Assembly (NCBI GenBank): GCA_050733935.1
Contig: JBOHUC010000098.1
Location: 1 to 64,000, forward strand
Source: JBOHUC01 sp050733935
Lineage (GTDB): Bacteria > Eisenbacteria > RBG-16-71-46 > DASYSL01
Length of the DNA stretch: 64,000 bases
Direction of reading: 5' to 3'
The position numbers were made by a program, and so were the translations under genes. Below the pieces are notes generated by a model, which was given only the letters and a program-made list of their open reading frames with translations, ran no database searches and had not been told where the DNA came from. Each line of letters begins with the position of its first letter. Within the stretch, counting starts at the first letter, position 1. Shown here in pieces: positions 15,083 through 23,653 of the stretch.

Positions 15083-15425
15083 CCATCGTTCCCGCGCGCG
15101 CACGCCGCTGGTGGAGCGCCGCCTACCGACGCGTCGTCCCCCGACTCACCCCGGGGAAATGCTGTTGGAGGAGTTTCTGAAGCCGCTTGGGATCTCTCAG
15201 TCCGCGTTCGCGATCCGGTTGGGAGTGTCGTTCCCCCGGCTGAATGAGGTTGTTCGAGGGAAGCGCGGTGTAACGCCCGATACGGCATTGCGTCTAGCCC
15301 AGGTTACGGGGATGAGCGCTGATTTTTGGCTCGGGCTCCAGCAGGACTGGGACCTCTGGCATGCGGCGCGCTCGCGCGCGGCGGAAGAGATCGCGAGTCT
15401 CAAGCCAATCCGGAAAGCAGGCTGA
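15048..15425 (+). CDS. higA: HigA-type antitoxin, XRE family (copy 2)
   Basis: This 125-residue HTH antitoxin has the conserved RPPTHPGEMLLEEFLKPLGI, the HTH in FAIRLGVSFPRLNEVVRG, and TALRLAQVTGMSADFWLGLQ. The start at 15048 overlaps higB by 35 bp but has GGGAGG (15036-15041) 6 bp upstream. GTG 15111 would give a more typical length but lacks a ribosome site. The extra N-terminal about 21 residues are Ser/Thr/Arg-rich. Confidence 0.88.
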   Translation: MPTRSKSLTTTSHRSRARTPLVERRLPTRRPPTHPGEMLLEEFLKPLGISQSAFAIRLGVSFPRLNEVVRGKRGVTPDTALRLAQVTGMSADFWLGLQQDWDLWHAARSRAAEEIASLKPIRKAG

Positions 15426-15456
15426 CTCACCTCTACGTGAGGAAATTGGTCCCCGA

Positions 15457-16470
15457 ATGATACTGCTGGCGTTCCTCGCGCTTTCGCTATCCTCGCCCGC
15501 CGTTGATGCGGCTGAAACACCAAGGCTTCCCAATACGGATCGCATTCGGATAGCCGAGGCGTTCCGGATGGCAGACTCGCTCGGCAACCGCCTCTGGCCG
15601 GACTGGGATAGGGCGCCGTTTGCCGTTCTCCTCATCACTCCCGAGCAGGAGTTTCTGATCCGCCATCCAAGGCCTTCGGACGACTTCACGCTCGCGGGCG
15701 AGGACACACTTCTGAAGAGCAAGGTGTGGCATCGGCCCCGGAAGTTTCCGACCCACTTCCTCGCCACGTTTCCAGCAGTGGGTGGCGTTCCCACGATCGT
15801 CATCGGTCAGGCGGAGAACACCGAGGCGAAGACCTCCTCGCGCTGGGTGGTCACGCTGCTCCACGAGCACTTCCACCAGCTCCAGAATTCCCAGCCCGGC
15901 TACTATGACGGCGTGAATGCGCTCGGTCTGGCGCGGGGGGACTCGACGGGCATGTGGATGTTGAACTATCCGTTCCCGTACGCGGCGCCCGAGGTGAAGG
16001 AGCAGTTCTCCGTGATGTCCCGCGCGCTCGCCGCGGCGCTAAAGGCACGGGAGCGGCCGGACTTTAGCGACAAGTTCGCTGCGTACGTCGTTGCGCGGGA
16101 GAAATTCCGTGCCCTGCTCCAGCCGGACGACTCCAAGTACTTCGCGTTCCAGATCTGGCAGGAGGGGATCGCGCGCTACACGGAATACCGCCTCGCCGAA
16201 TTCGCTGCCGCAGAATTCAAACCGAGCGAGGCGTTTCGCGGGCTTGCAGATTACAAGCCTTTCGAAGGAGTCGCGCGCGATCTCGTGGACGGCATCGAGA
16301 AGGAGCTTGTGTCCGTTGAGCTCGACAAGGCCGGACGAACCGCCGTCTATAGCTTTGGAGCGGCGGAAGGGTTGGTCCTCGATCGCGTGCGTCCGGAGTG
16401 GCGGAAGGGGTACTTCGTGACGAAGTTCACGCTCGACGAAAATTTCAAGGGGAGGATGGATGGCCGTTGA
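15457..16470 (+). CDS. exported protein with HExxH-like motif, putative zinc peptidase
   Basis: This 337-residue protein has a signal peptide (MILLAFLALSLSSPAVDAAE). Near residue 135 it carries LLHEHFHQLQ, an HExxH-type motif that in metallopeptidases provides two zinc ligands and the catalytic glutamate. A downstream candidate third ligand is the Glu in IWQEGIARYTEYRL. I do not recognise the exact family, so the peptidase assignment is an inference from the motif and export. The start is supported by GAGG upstream. It overlaps the next gene by 11 bp. Confidence 0.6.
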   Translation: MILLAFLALSLSSPAVDAAETPRLPNTDRIRIAEAFRMADSLGNRLWPDWDRAPFAVLLITPEQEFLIRHPRPSDDFTLAGEDTLLKSKVWHRPRKFPTHFLATFPAVGGVPTIVIGQAENTEAKTSSRWVVTLLHEHFHQLQNSQPGYYDGVNALGLARGDSTGMWMLNYPFPYAAPEVKEQFSVMSRALAAALKARERPDFSDKFAAYVVAREKFRALLQPDDSKYFAFQIWQEGIARYTEYRLAEFAAAEFKPSEAFRGLADYKPFEGVARDLVDGIEKELVSVELDKAGRTAVYSFGAAEGLVLDRVRPEWRKGYFVTKFTLDENFKGRMDGR

Positions 16471-16873
16471 TCTGGCGACAAGCGACCGAGCTGTCATTGA
16501 GAACATCGTGGGTCGGCTCGAGGCGGCCTGGAACGCGATGGATGGCGTGGCTTTCGGGACGCCGTTCGCGAGCGACGCCGATTTCGTAAATGTCCGGGGC
16601 GATCATTTTCAGGGGCGAGAAGCAATTGTGGCCGGACATGTCGGGATCTTCCGGACGATCTACGCAGGGAGCTCGAACCGCTACACGGTCGAGACTGTTC
16701 GTCCGATCCGGCCGGACGTTGCGGTGGCGCACGTTCGCGCTGTGCTCGATGTACCGCAGGGACCGCTGGCCGGGCGACACACGGCTCGCTTCTCAGCCGT
16801 ACTGACGAAGGAGCCCGGCGGCTGGGAGATCGCCTCTTTCCACAACACGCTCGAGGCTCCGCCGCGGCCATGA
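16460..16873 (+). CDS. SgcJ/EcaC-like SnoaL-fold protein
   Basis: This 137-residue NTF2-fold protein of the SgcJ/EcaC group shows ENIVGRLEAAWNAMDGVAFG, then FASDADFVNVRGDHFQGREA (the typical F-A-D-A-F-x-N-x-x-G motif), and a C-terminal GGWEIASFHNT. The group contains polyketide-modifying and unassigned enzymes. It starts within the end of the putative peptidase gene and its stop overlaps the VOC gene (ATGA), so it is likely part of one transcript. Confidence 0.8.
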   Translation: MAVDLATSDRAVIENIVGRLEAAWNAMDGVAFGTPFASDADFVNVRGDHFQGREAIVAGHVGIFRTIYAGSSNRYTVETVRPIRPDVAVAHVRAVLDVPQGPLAGRHTARFSAVLTKEPGGWEIASFHNTLEAPPRP

Positions 16874-17253
16874 CCGAGTCCGCTCCGACCGGACGTCAAA
16901 CTCTCACCGTGCGCATTGTCGTGGAGGATCCGGCCAGTTTGATCGGATTCCTCAAGCGCGTGTTCGCGGCCACGGGCGAGGTCTATACTGACATCCCTTC
17001 GCAGATCGTGATCGGCAACTCCGTCCTCATGGTCAGCAAGGCCGGTCCTCGAGACGTGTTCCCGGCGTTTCTCTACGCATACGTCGAGGACGCGGACGCC
17101 ACTTGCGCTCGTGCCATCGAGGCAGGAGCCCTTCTCCTCGAGCCGGCCTGGGATACGCCCTACGGAGACCGCCGCGGGATGGTGCGCGATCCGTGGGGAA
17201 ACGTCTGGCAGATCGCTTCGTCTTTGTCACGGCAGGGTTCCGGCCGTGCGTAG
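16870..17253 (+). CDS. VOC/glyoxalase-superfamily protein (YP_-type, PhnB-like)
   Basis: This 127-residue VOC protein has LTVRIVVEDPASLIGFLKRV, then LYAYVEDADATCARAIEAGA and MVRDPWGNVWQIAS, the usual paired beta-alpha-beta-beta-beta modules. The N-terminal pattern and the RDPWGN motif are close to PhnB-like or glyoxalase/bleomycin-resistance proteins. Metal ligands cannot be assigned with certainty. It overlaps both neighbours by a few bases. Confidence 0.8.
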   Translation: MTESAPTGRQTLTVRIVVEDPASLIGFLKRVFAATGEVYTDIPSQIVIGNSVLMVSKAGPRDVFPAFLYAYVEDADATCARAIEAGALLLEPAWDTPYGDRRGMVRDPWGNVWQIASSLSRQGSGRA

Positions 17254-18796
17254 AAAGCGCCGAAACTCTCACGCCAGTCTCGCGCTTCTCGTCACCTGCG
17301 TCGTGGCTTTCTGCTCGTCTGCACATGCGGATTCGACCAAAGATGCGGCGGTCTCCGCCGCGCGCAAGTGGCGCATCGCGAACGAGCGACAGATCCTGAA
17401 CGAGCACGTCGAGCTCGTGAGAATTCAGAACGTCTCGAAAGACACGCTCAACATCCGGCGGAATGCGGAGTATCTGCTGACGGTACTCGAGAAGCGCGGA
17501 GTGAAGGCCCGTCTCCTCGAAGTTCCCGGGGCACCGCCTCTCGTTTACGGCGAGCTGCTCACTCCGGGTGCGACGTCGACCTACGTGTTCTACGCGCACT
17601 ACGACGGGCAGCCCGTCGACCCGAAGGAATGGGCGTCGCTCCCGTTCGAACCGACGTTGCGAACAGCGCGTCTCGACAAGGGAGGCACAGTTCTGCCGCT
17701 CGCATCCACAGGGCCGCTCGACCCGGAGTGGCGGCTCTACGCGCGCGCGGTCTCTGACGACAAGGGTCCGATCACGGCCATGATGGCCGCACTCGATGCG
17801 CTCAGGTCCGCAGGGATCAAGCCACGGGCGAACCTCAAATTCGTGTTCGACGGAGAAGAGGAGGTTGGATCTCCCAATCTCGATCGCCTGTTGAAGGCGC
17901 ATCGGGATCTCCTGCGAGGCGATTTGTGGATCATCGGCGACGGCCCGGAGCATCCGAGCGGGCGACCGACGGTGTCCTTCGGCGTTCGCGGTGTGCAGGG
18001 AGTCGAGATCACCGTCTACGGGGCGAGCCGGGAGCTTCACAGCGGCCACTACGGGAACTGGGCACCGAATCCGGCCATGATGCTCTCCCGGCTCCTGGCC
18101 TCGATGAAAGACGCGGACGGTCGCGTTCTCATCGCGGGCTTCTACGACGACGTGACGCCGCTCACGAAGTCCGAACGTGCGGCAATCGACGCGATTCCGA
18201 ACGATGACGCCGAACGAAAGCACGACCTATCGCTGTCGCGTACCGACGGTGGAGGAAAGCGGCTCGCGGAGATGATCACAGTTCCGGCTCTCAACGTACG
18301 CGGCCTCTCGAGCGGAAAGGTGGGCGAGGAGGCGGCGAACGCGATCCCCACGACCGCGACCGCCTCGATCGACATCCGGCTCGTCAAGGCAATGGACGGC
18401 GCGCGGACCGTGTCGGCCCTGATCCGCCACGTCGAGAAGGAAGGCTATTTCGTCAAGCCGGACGAGCCCGGGCCGGACGTCCTCCGCGCGCACCCGAAGG
18501 TGGCTCGAATCACCGTCGAGACCGGCGGGTACAATGCCGTCCGCACTCCGATGGAACTGCCGGTGGCGCAGAGGCTGGTCCGCGCGCTCGAAGGGATCCG
18601 GGGGCCGCTCGTGCTGCAACCGACGATGGGTGGGAGCCTGCCCCTGGCCGTGATCGAGGAGATCGTTGGCGCGCCTACCATCACCGTTCCGACCGTGAAC
18701 TCCGACAACAACCAGCACGCGAAGAACGAGAATCTCCGCCTGGGCAATCTGTGGACCGGCATCGAGACGATGGCCGCGTTGTTCGTGATGGAATAA
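17246..18796 (+). CDS. exported M20-family metallopeptidase (dipeptidase-like)
   Basis: This 516-residue M20 peptidase has an N-terminal signal peptide (GTG start; LALLVTCVVAFCSSAHA). Metal-site motifs are visible: YAHYDGQP (His and Asp), FDGEEEVGS (catalytic/ligand Glu) and later NVRGLSSG in the lid region. The dimerisation domain lies between about residues 240 and 400. M20 enzymes of this size are dipeptidases/carboxypeptidases acting on peptides in the periplasm when exported. The GTG at 17246 is chosen because it gives a complete signal peptide; it overlaps the VOC gene by 8 bp. Confidence 0.88.
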   Translation: MRRKRRNSHASLALLVTCVVAFCSSAHADSTKDAAVSAARKWRIANERQILNEHVELVRIQNVSKDTLNIRRNAEYLLTVLEKRGVKARLLEVPGAPPLVYGELLTPGATSTYVFYAHYDGQPVDPKEWASLPFEPTLRTARLDKGGTVLPLASTGPLDPEWRLYARAVSDDKGPITAMMAALDALRSAGIKPRANLKFVFDGEEEVGSPNLDRLLKAHRDLLRGDLWIIGDGPEHPSGRPTVSFGVRGVQGVEITVYGASRELHSGHYGNWAPNPAMMLSRLLASMKDADGRVLIAGFYDDVTPLTKSERAAIDAIPNDDAERKHDLSLSRTDGGGKRLAEMITVPALNVRGLSSGKVGEEAANAIPTTATASIDIRLVKAMDGARTVSALIRHVEKEGYFVKPDEPGPDVLRAHPKVARITVETGGYNAVRTPMELPVAQRLVRALEGIRGPLVLQPTMGGSLPLAVIEEIVGAPTITVPTVNSDNNQHAKNENLRLGNLWTGIETMAALFVME

Positions 18797-18805
18797 GAGG
18801 TTTGC

Positions 18806-19201
18806 ATGAGCGCGGAAGTCCGATCGGGAATCCTGACGGAGGAGAATCTACGAGGCGAGGTGGATCACATCCGGGACTACCTGCTCGCCCGTGGATTCGA
18901 GGACATCGTCGTCATGTACGGACTGGCTTGCAACCTCGAGATGGACGACCTCTATCAGGAGCGTCCTCTCAAGACCGACGCACTTCCGGAGTTCGTACGT
19001 GCAAGTCAGCAGAAGGGTGTCTTCATCCTCGGCGAGTGTGACCTGCACGTGGACTCGACGGACATGACGGTGCGTTTCACCCTGTACCACGAGTCGGATG
19101 TTCACTTCGAAGGGAGCCCCGAGGAGGCCGGCACGCTCAGGGACCGCTGGCAGGCCCTGGGGTACGCGCCCCATTTCGTCCAGGACGGGAGCGAAGCGTG
19201 A
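18806..19201 (+). CDS. hypothetical protein
   Basis: This 131-residue soluble protein I do not recognise contains VDHIRDYLLARGFEDIVVMY, then QKGVFILGECDLHVD and FTLYHESDVHFEG. The pattern suggests a compact alpha/beta fold; acidic residues dominate. It is 9 bp after the M20 peptidase with GAGG before the ATG, and precedes the methyltransferase by 7 bp, so it belongs to the same transcription unit. Confidence 0.65.
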   Translation: MSAEVRSGILTEENLRGEVDHIRDYLLARGFEDIVVMYGLACNLEMDDLYQERPLKTDALPEFVRASQQKGVFILGECDLHVDSTDMTVRFTLYHESDVHFEGSPEEAGTLRDRWQALGYAPHFVQDGSEA

Positions 19202-19208
19202 CGATCAC

Positions 19209-20087
19209 ATGGACTGCGTCGATTCGCCCATGAAGGATTTGTCGGAAGGCGCAGGCCCCGCCCTTCCCTACGTACTCGGTCACTCGGATCGGGAGCTCGA
19301 GCGCTTGAGCGCACAAGCCCGCCTCGTGGAACCGGCCACGCGCGCTTTCTTCCTCGAAGCGGGGATCGTTCCCGGAATGCGAATCCTGGACGTGGGCAGC
19401 GGTGCCGGTGACGTCGCGTTTCTGGCTACGAATCTGACGGGCCTCGACGGGTCGGTCGTGGGCGTCGATCGGGTTCCGGCCGCCGTCGCAACGGCCCGAC
19501 GGCGAGCCCAGGAACGCTCGCTCGGGAACGTCTCGTTCGTCGACGGGGATCCGGCCGAGATGACGTTTGACGAACCGTTCGATGCCGTCGTGGGTCGGTA
19601 CGTGCTTCTCTTTCAGAACGACGCCGCAAGGATGTTGCGCCGGCTCGCGAGGCACCTTCGGCCCGGCGGCCTTCTCGTGTTTCACGAGCCGGACTGGACC
19701 TTTGTGCGATCCGTTCCGCGCGCGCCGACGTACGAGCAGTGCTGCCGATGGATCGTCGAGGCGGGGATCCGGGGAGGCTCCAACTGGAACATGGGGGAAA
19801 AGCTGCGTCCGACCTTCGTCGACGCGGGATTCCCGGACCCCACGATGCGGATGAGGACGTTCTTCGGAGGGGGAGAAGCGGCTCGCGAGGTCCTGCATGC
19901 GATTGCCGAAATCGCCATCACCCTTTTGCCGGCCATGGAGAAGTTCGGCGTGGCGACCGCTGCCGAGGTCGACGTGGCGACCCTGGCCGACCGCATGTGG
20001 CAGGAGGTCGCCCGGAGCAACGGCGTCATCATCTGGCGATCGGAAATCGCCGCATGGTCGCGGGTTCGCGACGGGAGGGACGCGTGA
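19209..20087 (+). CDS. class I SAM-dependent methyltransferase
   Basis: This 292-residue enzyme shows motif I ILDVGSGAGDVAFLA (about residues 61-75), the acidic ribose-binding VVGVDR, and SFVDGDPAEM, with an FHEPDW segment after motif post-II. This is the methyltransf_25/UbiE-like fold; the substrate is unknown. The start at ATG 19209 is chosen; ATG 19230 is an alternative. The stop overlaps the following GTG (GTGA). Confidence 0.85.
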   Translation: MDCVDSPMKDLSEGAGPALPYVLGHSDRELERLSAQARLVEPATRAFFLEAGIVPGMRILDVGSGAGDVAFLATNLTGLDGSVVGVDRVPAAVATARRRAQERSLGNVSFVDGDPAEMTFDEPFDAVVGRYVLLFQNDAARMLRRLARHLRPGGLLVFHEPDWTFVRSVPRAPTYEQCCRWIVEAGIRGGSNWNMGEKLRPTFVDAGFPDPTMRMRTFFGGGEAAREVLHAIAEIAITLLPAMEKFGVATAAEVDVATLADRMWQEVARSNGVIIWRSEIAAWSRVRDGRDA

Positions 20088-20464
20088 ACCTGGAATTCAT
20101 CGAGGACGGACCGAGTGGTGAGGCGCTCCTTCTTCTGTACGGGGGCGGCCCGGGGGAGGTGGCTTCGCTTCGGAGCGCTTTGCACGGCCTGTCTCAGGAC
20201 GTCGGGCTCGAGCTCGCGGTGCACGACCTGCCGTTCGTGCTCACGGTCGGCAACTGTCGTCTTCGGGCAATCTCTGCGGCAAAGGATGTGGGAGTGCGGA
20301 CCCGATCGCCGGCCGACTTCGAGTGGACCCTCGACCAAGAGTCGTGGCTTCAAGTCGACGATCTACTCGAGCCGTTCTGCCGGGAAACGAAAGAGGTCCG
20401 CTTTCAGTTCCTGAATCCAGGCCGGGGAACGAGGATCATCTATTCGACCACGCGCGCGTGGTAG
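20084..20464 (+). CDS. hypothetical protein coupled to a methyltransferase
   Basis: This 126-residue protein is not assigned to a family. It begins LEFIEDGPSGEALLLLYGGG and contains VASLRSALHGLSQDVGLELA and a C-terminal FLNPGRGTRIIYSTTR. Its GTG start lies inside the stop of the methyltransferase gene, so the two are translationally coupled. It may be a small cytoplasmic modulator; no catalytic motif is visible. Confidence 0.65.
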   Translation: MNLEFIEDGPSGEALLLLYGGGPGEVASLRSALHGLSQDVGLELAVHDLPFVLTVGNCRLRAISAAKDVGVRTRSPADFEWTLDQESWLQVDDLLEPFCRETKEVRFQFLNPGRGTRIIYSTTRAW

Positions 20465-20474
20465 AAACGAACGA

Positions 20475-21158
20475 ATGACTCGCACGGATCAGCGGCTCGG
20501 AATGTGGTCGGCGCGCCTCGTGGTGATCCTCGCCGTTGCATACATTCTCACCGGTTGCGCCTGGCTCCTCTTCGGGCGATCGCCAAATCCGCAAGAGCTG
20601 CAGCCAAGCGAACCCTATCTGGCGATTCTCGAAGCCCTCATCGTTCTCCTGTCACCGGTCATGATCGTCCTCATGGCGAGCATCCACGCGCATGCCGATC
20701 CCGATCGCAAGACGATGGCTCTGGTCGCTCTCGCGCACATGACGGCGTGCGCAACGCTCACGTGCGCCGTTCACTTCCTCCAACTGACAGTCGTGCGCCG
20801 GCTGCCCGTCGAGGATCCCCGCTTCTCAATTCTCCAGCTCTATCCGTGGCCCGGGCTCTCGCTCGGGCTCGACCTCATTGCCTGGGATCTCTTCTTCGGC
20901 CTCGCCATGCTGTTCGGTGCTCCGGTGTTTCGAGGAAACGGGCGGGACGCGGCCATCCGGCGCGGGATGAAACTGAGCGGGGTCCTGTGCCTGACGGGAG
21001 TGATTGCTCAGGCGACGGGCAACTTCTGGTTCCAGTATCCTGCGATCGTGGGCTATGCGTTCGTGTTTCCGGCGGTCTGTGTCCTCTTGAGCCAGTACTT
21101 CCGGCCCACGAGCAATGCGATCGCATCCGCCTCGTCGTCCCAACGCCCGCCTCAGTAG
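20475..21158 (+). CDS. integral membrane protein of unknown function
   Basis: This is a 227-residue protein with about six predicted membrane segments (for example LVVILAVAYILTGCAWLLFG, EALIVLLSPVMIVLMASI, LVALAHMTACATLTCAVHFL, LDLIAWDLFFGLAMLFGAPV, GVLCLTGVIAQATGNFWF, AIVGYAFVFPAVCVLLSQYF). No signature motif is recognised. It lies 10 bp downstream of the preceding hypothetical gene, in the same direction. Confidence 0.75.
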   Translation: MTRTDQRLGMWSARLVVILAVAYILTGCAWLLFGRSPNPQELQPSEPYLAILEALIVLLSPVMIVLMASIHAHADPDRKTMALVALAHMTACATLTCAVHFLQLTVVRRLPVEDPRFSILQLYPWPGLSLGLDLIAWDLFFGLAMLFGAPVFRGNGRDAAIRRGMKLSGVLCLTGVIAQATGNFWFQYPAIVGYAFVFPAVCVLLSQYFRPTSNAIASASSSQRPPQ

Positions 21159-21182
21159 ATCAACTGGCTCAAGGAGGATTCA

Positions 21183-21551
21183 GTGGATGCATTGCGTGCC
21201 CTTTCGCTCCTGCCGTTCGTTCCGAGTGGAACGGACTATGAGGCCAGTCGCCGACTCTTCAAGGATCTCGGTTTCGAGGAAGTGTGGGAAAACTCGGGTT
21301 ATGCCGGATTCCGCAATGGTGACGCCCAGTTCATCCTTCAGAAATACGAAGACCAGCACTTTGCCGAGAACTTCATGGTGCGCCTGAACGTGAACGATCT
21401 CGATGCCTGGTGGCACGTCGTTTCCGAGAAACGTCTGGACGAGAAGTACCCGAAGGTCAAGATTCGCCCGCCGGAAGTCTTTCCGTGGGGACGCGAGGTC
21501 AACTTCACGGACCTCGCGGGCGTCTGCTGGCATATCGGAGTCCAGAAGTGA
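21183..21551 (+). CDS. VOC-superfamily (bleomycin-resistance-like) protein
   Basis: This 122-residue VOC-fold protein has SLLPFVPSGTDYEASRRLFK, LGFEEVWENSGYAGFRNGDA, then FMVRLNVNDLDAWWHVVSEK and NFTDLAGVCWHIG. The pattern resembles bleomycin-resistance-type binding proteins more than catalytic glyoxalases. The GTG start is clearly set by AAGGAGG (21171-21177), 5 bp away. The stop overlaps the next gene's GTG (GTGA). Confidence 0.8.
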   Translation: MDALRALSLLPFVPSGTDYEASRRLFKDLGFEEVWENSGYAGFRNGDAQFILQKYEDQHFAENFMVRLNVNDLDAWWHVVSEKRLDEKYPKVKIRPPEVFPWGREVNFTDLAGVCWHIGVQK

Positions 21552-22078
21552 AAGCCTCGGTCTTCGTTGGCACGAGTGTCGACGGATTCATCGCGCGGCT
21601 CGATGACACCCTCGACTTTCTGCCCGCGGACGGCGGTGAACCTCACGGCTTCGACGAATTCATGGCAACTGTCGATGCGCTCGTCATGGGCCGGAACACG
21701 TACGACGTCGTACTCGGGCTCGGGCCGTGGCCGTTCAACGACAAGCCGGTTTTCGTCCTGAGTTCGCGGGAGATTCCACCGCCACCGGACGCATCCGCCG
21801 GAGCCACGATCGAGTGCATGTCGGGCACTCCGGTCGAGATCGTGGCACAGCTCGAACGTCGCGGCATTCAAAGCATCTACGTGGACGGAGGACGGACCAT
21901 CCAGCAGTTCCTCGAAGCTGGCCTGATCCAGCGGCTCATCGTCACACGGGTTCCCGTCCTGATCGGCACGGGGATCCCGCTCTTCGGACCCGTGCCGAAG
22001 GACGTCAAGTTGCGACACGTAAGCACTCGATCGTTCGTGAGCGGCCTGGTTCAGAGCGAATACGAGGTGATTGGTTGA
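21548..22078 (+). CDS. dihydrofolate-reductase-fold protein (RibD C-terminal-like)
   Basis: This 176-residue protein of the RibD-C/DHFR-like family begins ASVFVGTSVDGFIARLDDTL, shows ALVMGRNTYDVVLG and YVDGGRTIQQFLEAGLIQ, and ends LIGTGIPLFG. Members are NAD(P)H-dependent reductases with mostly unknown substrates; it is not the folate enzyme FolA. It is coupled by a GTGA overlap to the VOC gene. A longer relative lies at 42989-43630. Confidence 0.88.
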   Translation: MKASVFVGTSVDGFIARLDDTLDFLPADGGEPHGFDEFMATVDALVMGRNTYDVVLGLGPWPFNDKPVFVLSSREIPPPPDASAGATIECMSGTPVEIVAQLERRGIQSIYVDGGRTIQQFLEAGLIQRLIVTRVPVLIGTGIPLFGPVPKDVKLRHVSTRSFVSGLVQSEYEVIG

Positions 22079-22166
22079 TCGCTCGGGAGTTGACGGCGTC
22101 CTGCCCGAGGGGCACTCTGGGTGCCCCGTCCCTGGTCAACCGCGTCTCACTACGGAGAAAAAACCA

Positions 22167-22652
22167 ATGCGCAACCTGATCGTCACGCACGCCGTTGTCG
22201 CGTTCCTTGCAGTCGGGATCACTTGCCCGCCGGGCGCCCAGGCTACCGACATGAGTCCGGAGCAGACGGCGGTCATGGCGACCATCAATCGGTTCGTCGC
22301 CGCCTTCAACAAGGGCGATGCGAAAGCCGCCACGGCCGAGTGCGTCGACGACATGTCCATCATCGACGAGTTCCCTCCGTACGAATGGCACGGTCCCGGC
22401 ACGCTCCTCAAGTGGATGGAGGATTACGGGACGGACGCGACGAAAAACGCGATCACCGAAGGAGGCGTCACGATCGCGAAGCCGAAACACGTCGAGGTGA
22501 TCGCGGATCGAGCCTACGTCGTGGTCCCCGCGAACTATGCGTACAAGAGGGCGGGCAAGCAGGTGAACCAGAACGGCTCGATGATGGCGCTAACCCTGCA
22601 CAAGATCGACGCGGGCTGGCGCATCACCGGATGGTCGTGGGCCAGGAAGTAG
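22167..22652 (+). CDS. exported SnoaL-fold protein (SgcJ/ketosteroid-isomerase-like)
   Basis: This 161-residue protein has a signal peptide (IVTHAVVAFLAVGITCPPGA) followed by an NTF2-like domain (MATINRFVAAFNKGDAKAAT, then DDMSIIDEFPPYEWHGPGTL, ending GWRITGWSWARK). The ATG at 22167 is preferred because the preceding 32 codons are not conserved in character and GGAG is present at 22154-22157. It is probably periplasmic; the ligand is unknown. Confidence 0.8.
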   Translation: MRNLIVTHAVVAFLAVGITCPPGAQATDMSPEQTAVMATINRFVAAFNKGDAKAATAECVDDMSIIDEFPPYEWHGPGTLLKWMEDYGTDATKNAITEGGVTIAKPKHVEVIADRAYVVVPANYAYKRAGKQVNQNGSMMALTLHKIDAGWRITGWSWARK

Positions 22653-22658
22653 CGACGA

Positions 22659-23300
22659 ATGATCCCGGCGATCGAGGCGCTCGAGCGCCTCCGTGACGGC
22701 AACCGACGCTTCGTCGCGAACCAGTCGACGGCCGCCGAAACCTCGAGCCATGCGCACCGCGTGTCTCTCGTCGGCGGCCAGGAGCCGTTCGCGATCGTTC
22801 TCGGCTGCTCGGACTCCCGGGTGCCGGCCGAGCTCGTGTTCGACCAGGGCTTCGGGGACCTCTTCGTCATTCGAGTCGCGGGCAACGTCGTGGCACCTTC
22901 ACAGATTGGAAGTGTCGAGTTCGCGGCGTCGCGCTTCGACACCCGTCTCGTGGTCGTCGTGGGTCACACGCAGTGTGGCGCGGTTGCGGCGACGCTCGAG
23001 GAGCTTCAGGGGCGTTCGACCACGCAATCGCGGAATCTCCGCTCGATCGTGGACCTCGTTCGCCCGCCGGTCGAAGCGCTGCTCGGCACGCATCCGGTCG
23101 GGGATCCGGAGGCGCTCATGCACGAGGCCGTTCGGGCCAACGTCCGTGCCGGTGTCGATCATCTGCGGCATGGCTCGGAGCTCCTCGAGCAGTTGATTCG
23201 CGATGACGGGTTTCTCGTCGTCGGTGCGGAGTACTCGCTCGAATCGGGCGTCGTGACGTTCTTCGAAGGAGCTGCGGAGCCCAATCGGGCAGTGACGTGA
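22659..23300 (+). CDS. beta-class carbonic anhydrase
   Basis: This 213-residue enzyme reversibly hydrates CO2 to bicarbonate using zinc bound by Cys-His-Cys. The ligands are visible: Cys50 in GCSDSR (with the Asp-Arg dyad), His103 and Cys106 in GHTQCGA. Other conserved parts are ELVFDQGFGDLFVIRVAGN and the C-terminal LVVGAEYSLESGVVTFF. It has no signal peptide, so it is cytoplasmic. It lies 6 bp after the SnoaL gene and overlaps the VOC gene (GTGA). Confidence 0.95.
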   Translation: MIPAIEALERLRDGNRRFVANQSTAAETSSHAHRVSLVGGQEPFAIVLGCSDSRVPAELVFDQGFGDLFVIRVAGNVVAPSQIGSVEFAASRFDTRLVVVVGHTQCGAVAATLEELQGRSTTQSRNLRSIVDLVRPPVEALLGTHPVGDPEALMHEAVRANVRAGVDHLRHGSELLEQLIRDDGFLVVGAEYSLESGVVTFFEGAAEPNRAVT

Positions 23301-23644
23301 GGATCGGTTCGATCGTGATCCGCTGTCATGAATTCGATCGGATGCTCGCGTTCTGGCAGGACGCACTCCACTACGTGCCCCGGGAGCCCGCGGAGGCCGG
23401 CTGGGCCGTGCTGCGCGATCCCGAGGGGCGCGGTCCGAACTTGTCTCTGGATCGGGCCCCAGCGCGCCGCTTGCAAGGCAGGAGCTGGATCCACCTCGAC
23501 CTCTATGCGAATGATCAGGAGGCCGAGGTGGAGCGACTCGTCGGGCTCGGAGCAAGACGCTATCCGTGGCGGTATCCTTCCGACGCCGACTACGTCGTCC
23601 TCGAAGACCCCGACGGGAATCTCTTCTGCGTCGTTCAAACGTAG
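23297..23644 (+). CDS. VOC-superfamily protein
   Basis: This 115-residue VOC protein has IGSIVIRCHEFDRMLAFWQD, then WAVLRDPEGRGPNLSLDRAP, and VVLEDPDGNLFCVVQT. This is the compact form common in glyoxalase-like proteins of unknown substrate. It is coupled to the carbonic anhydrase by a GTGA overlap. Nine bases separate it from the methyltransferase gene. Confidence 0.82.
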   Translation: MRIGSIVIRCHEFDRMLAFWQDALHYVPREPAEAGWAVLRDPEGRGPNLSLDRAPARRLQGRSWIHLDLYANDQEAEVERLVGLGARRYPWRYPSDADYVVLEDPDGNLFCVVQT

Positions 23645-23653
23645 GCCTTTCAG

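Noticed and set aside
20462..20467. TAGAAA as a leaderless -10 for the membrane protein at 20475
   Set aside because: The spacing is right but there is no -35 and the hexamer is formed by the upstream stop codon, so it is likely chance.
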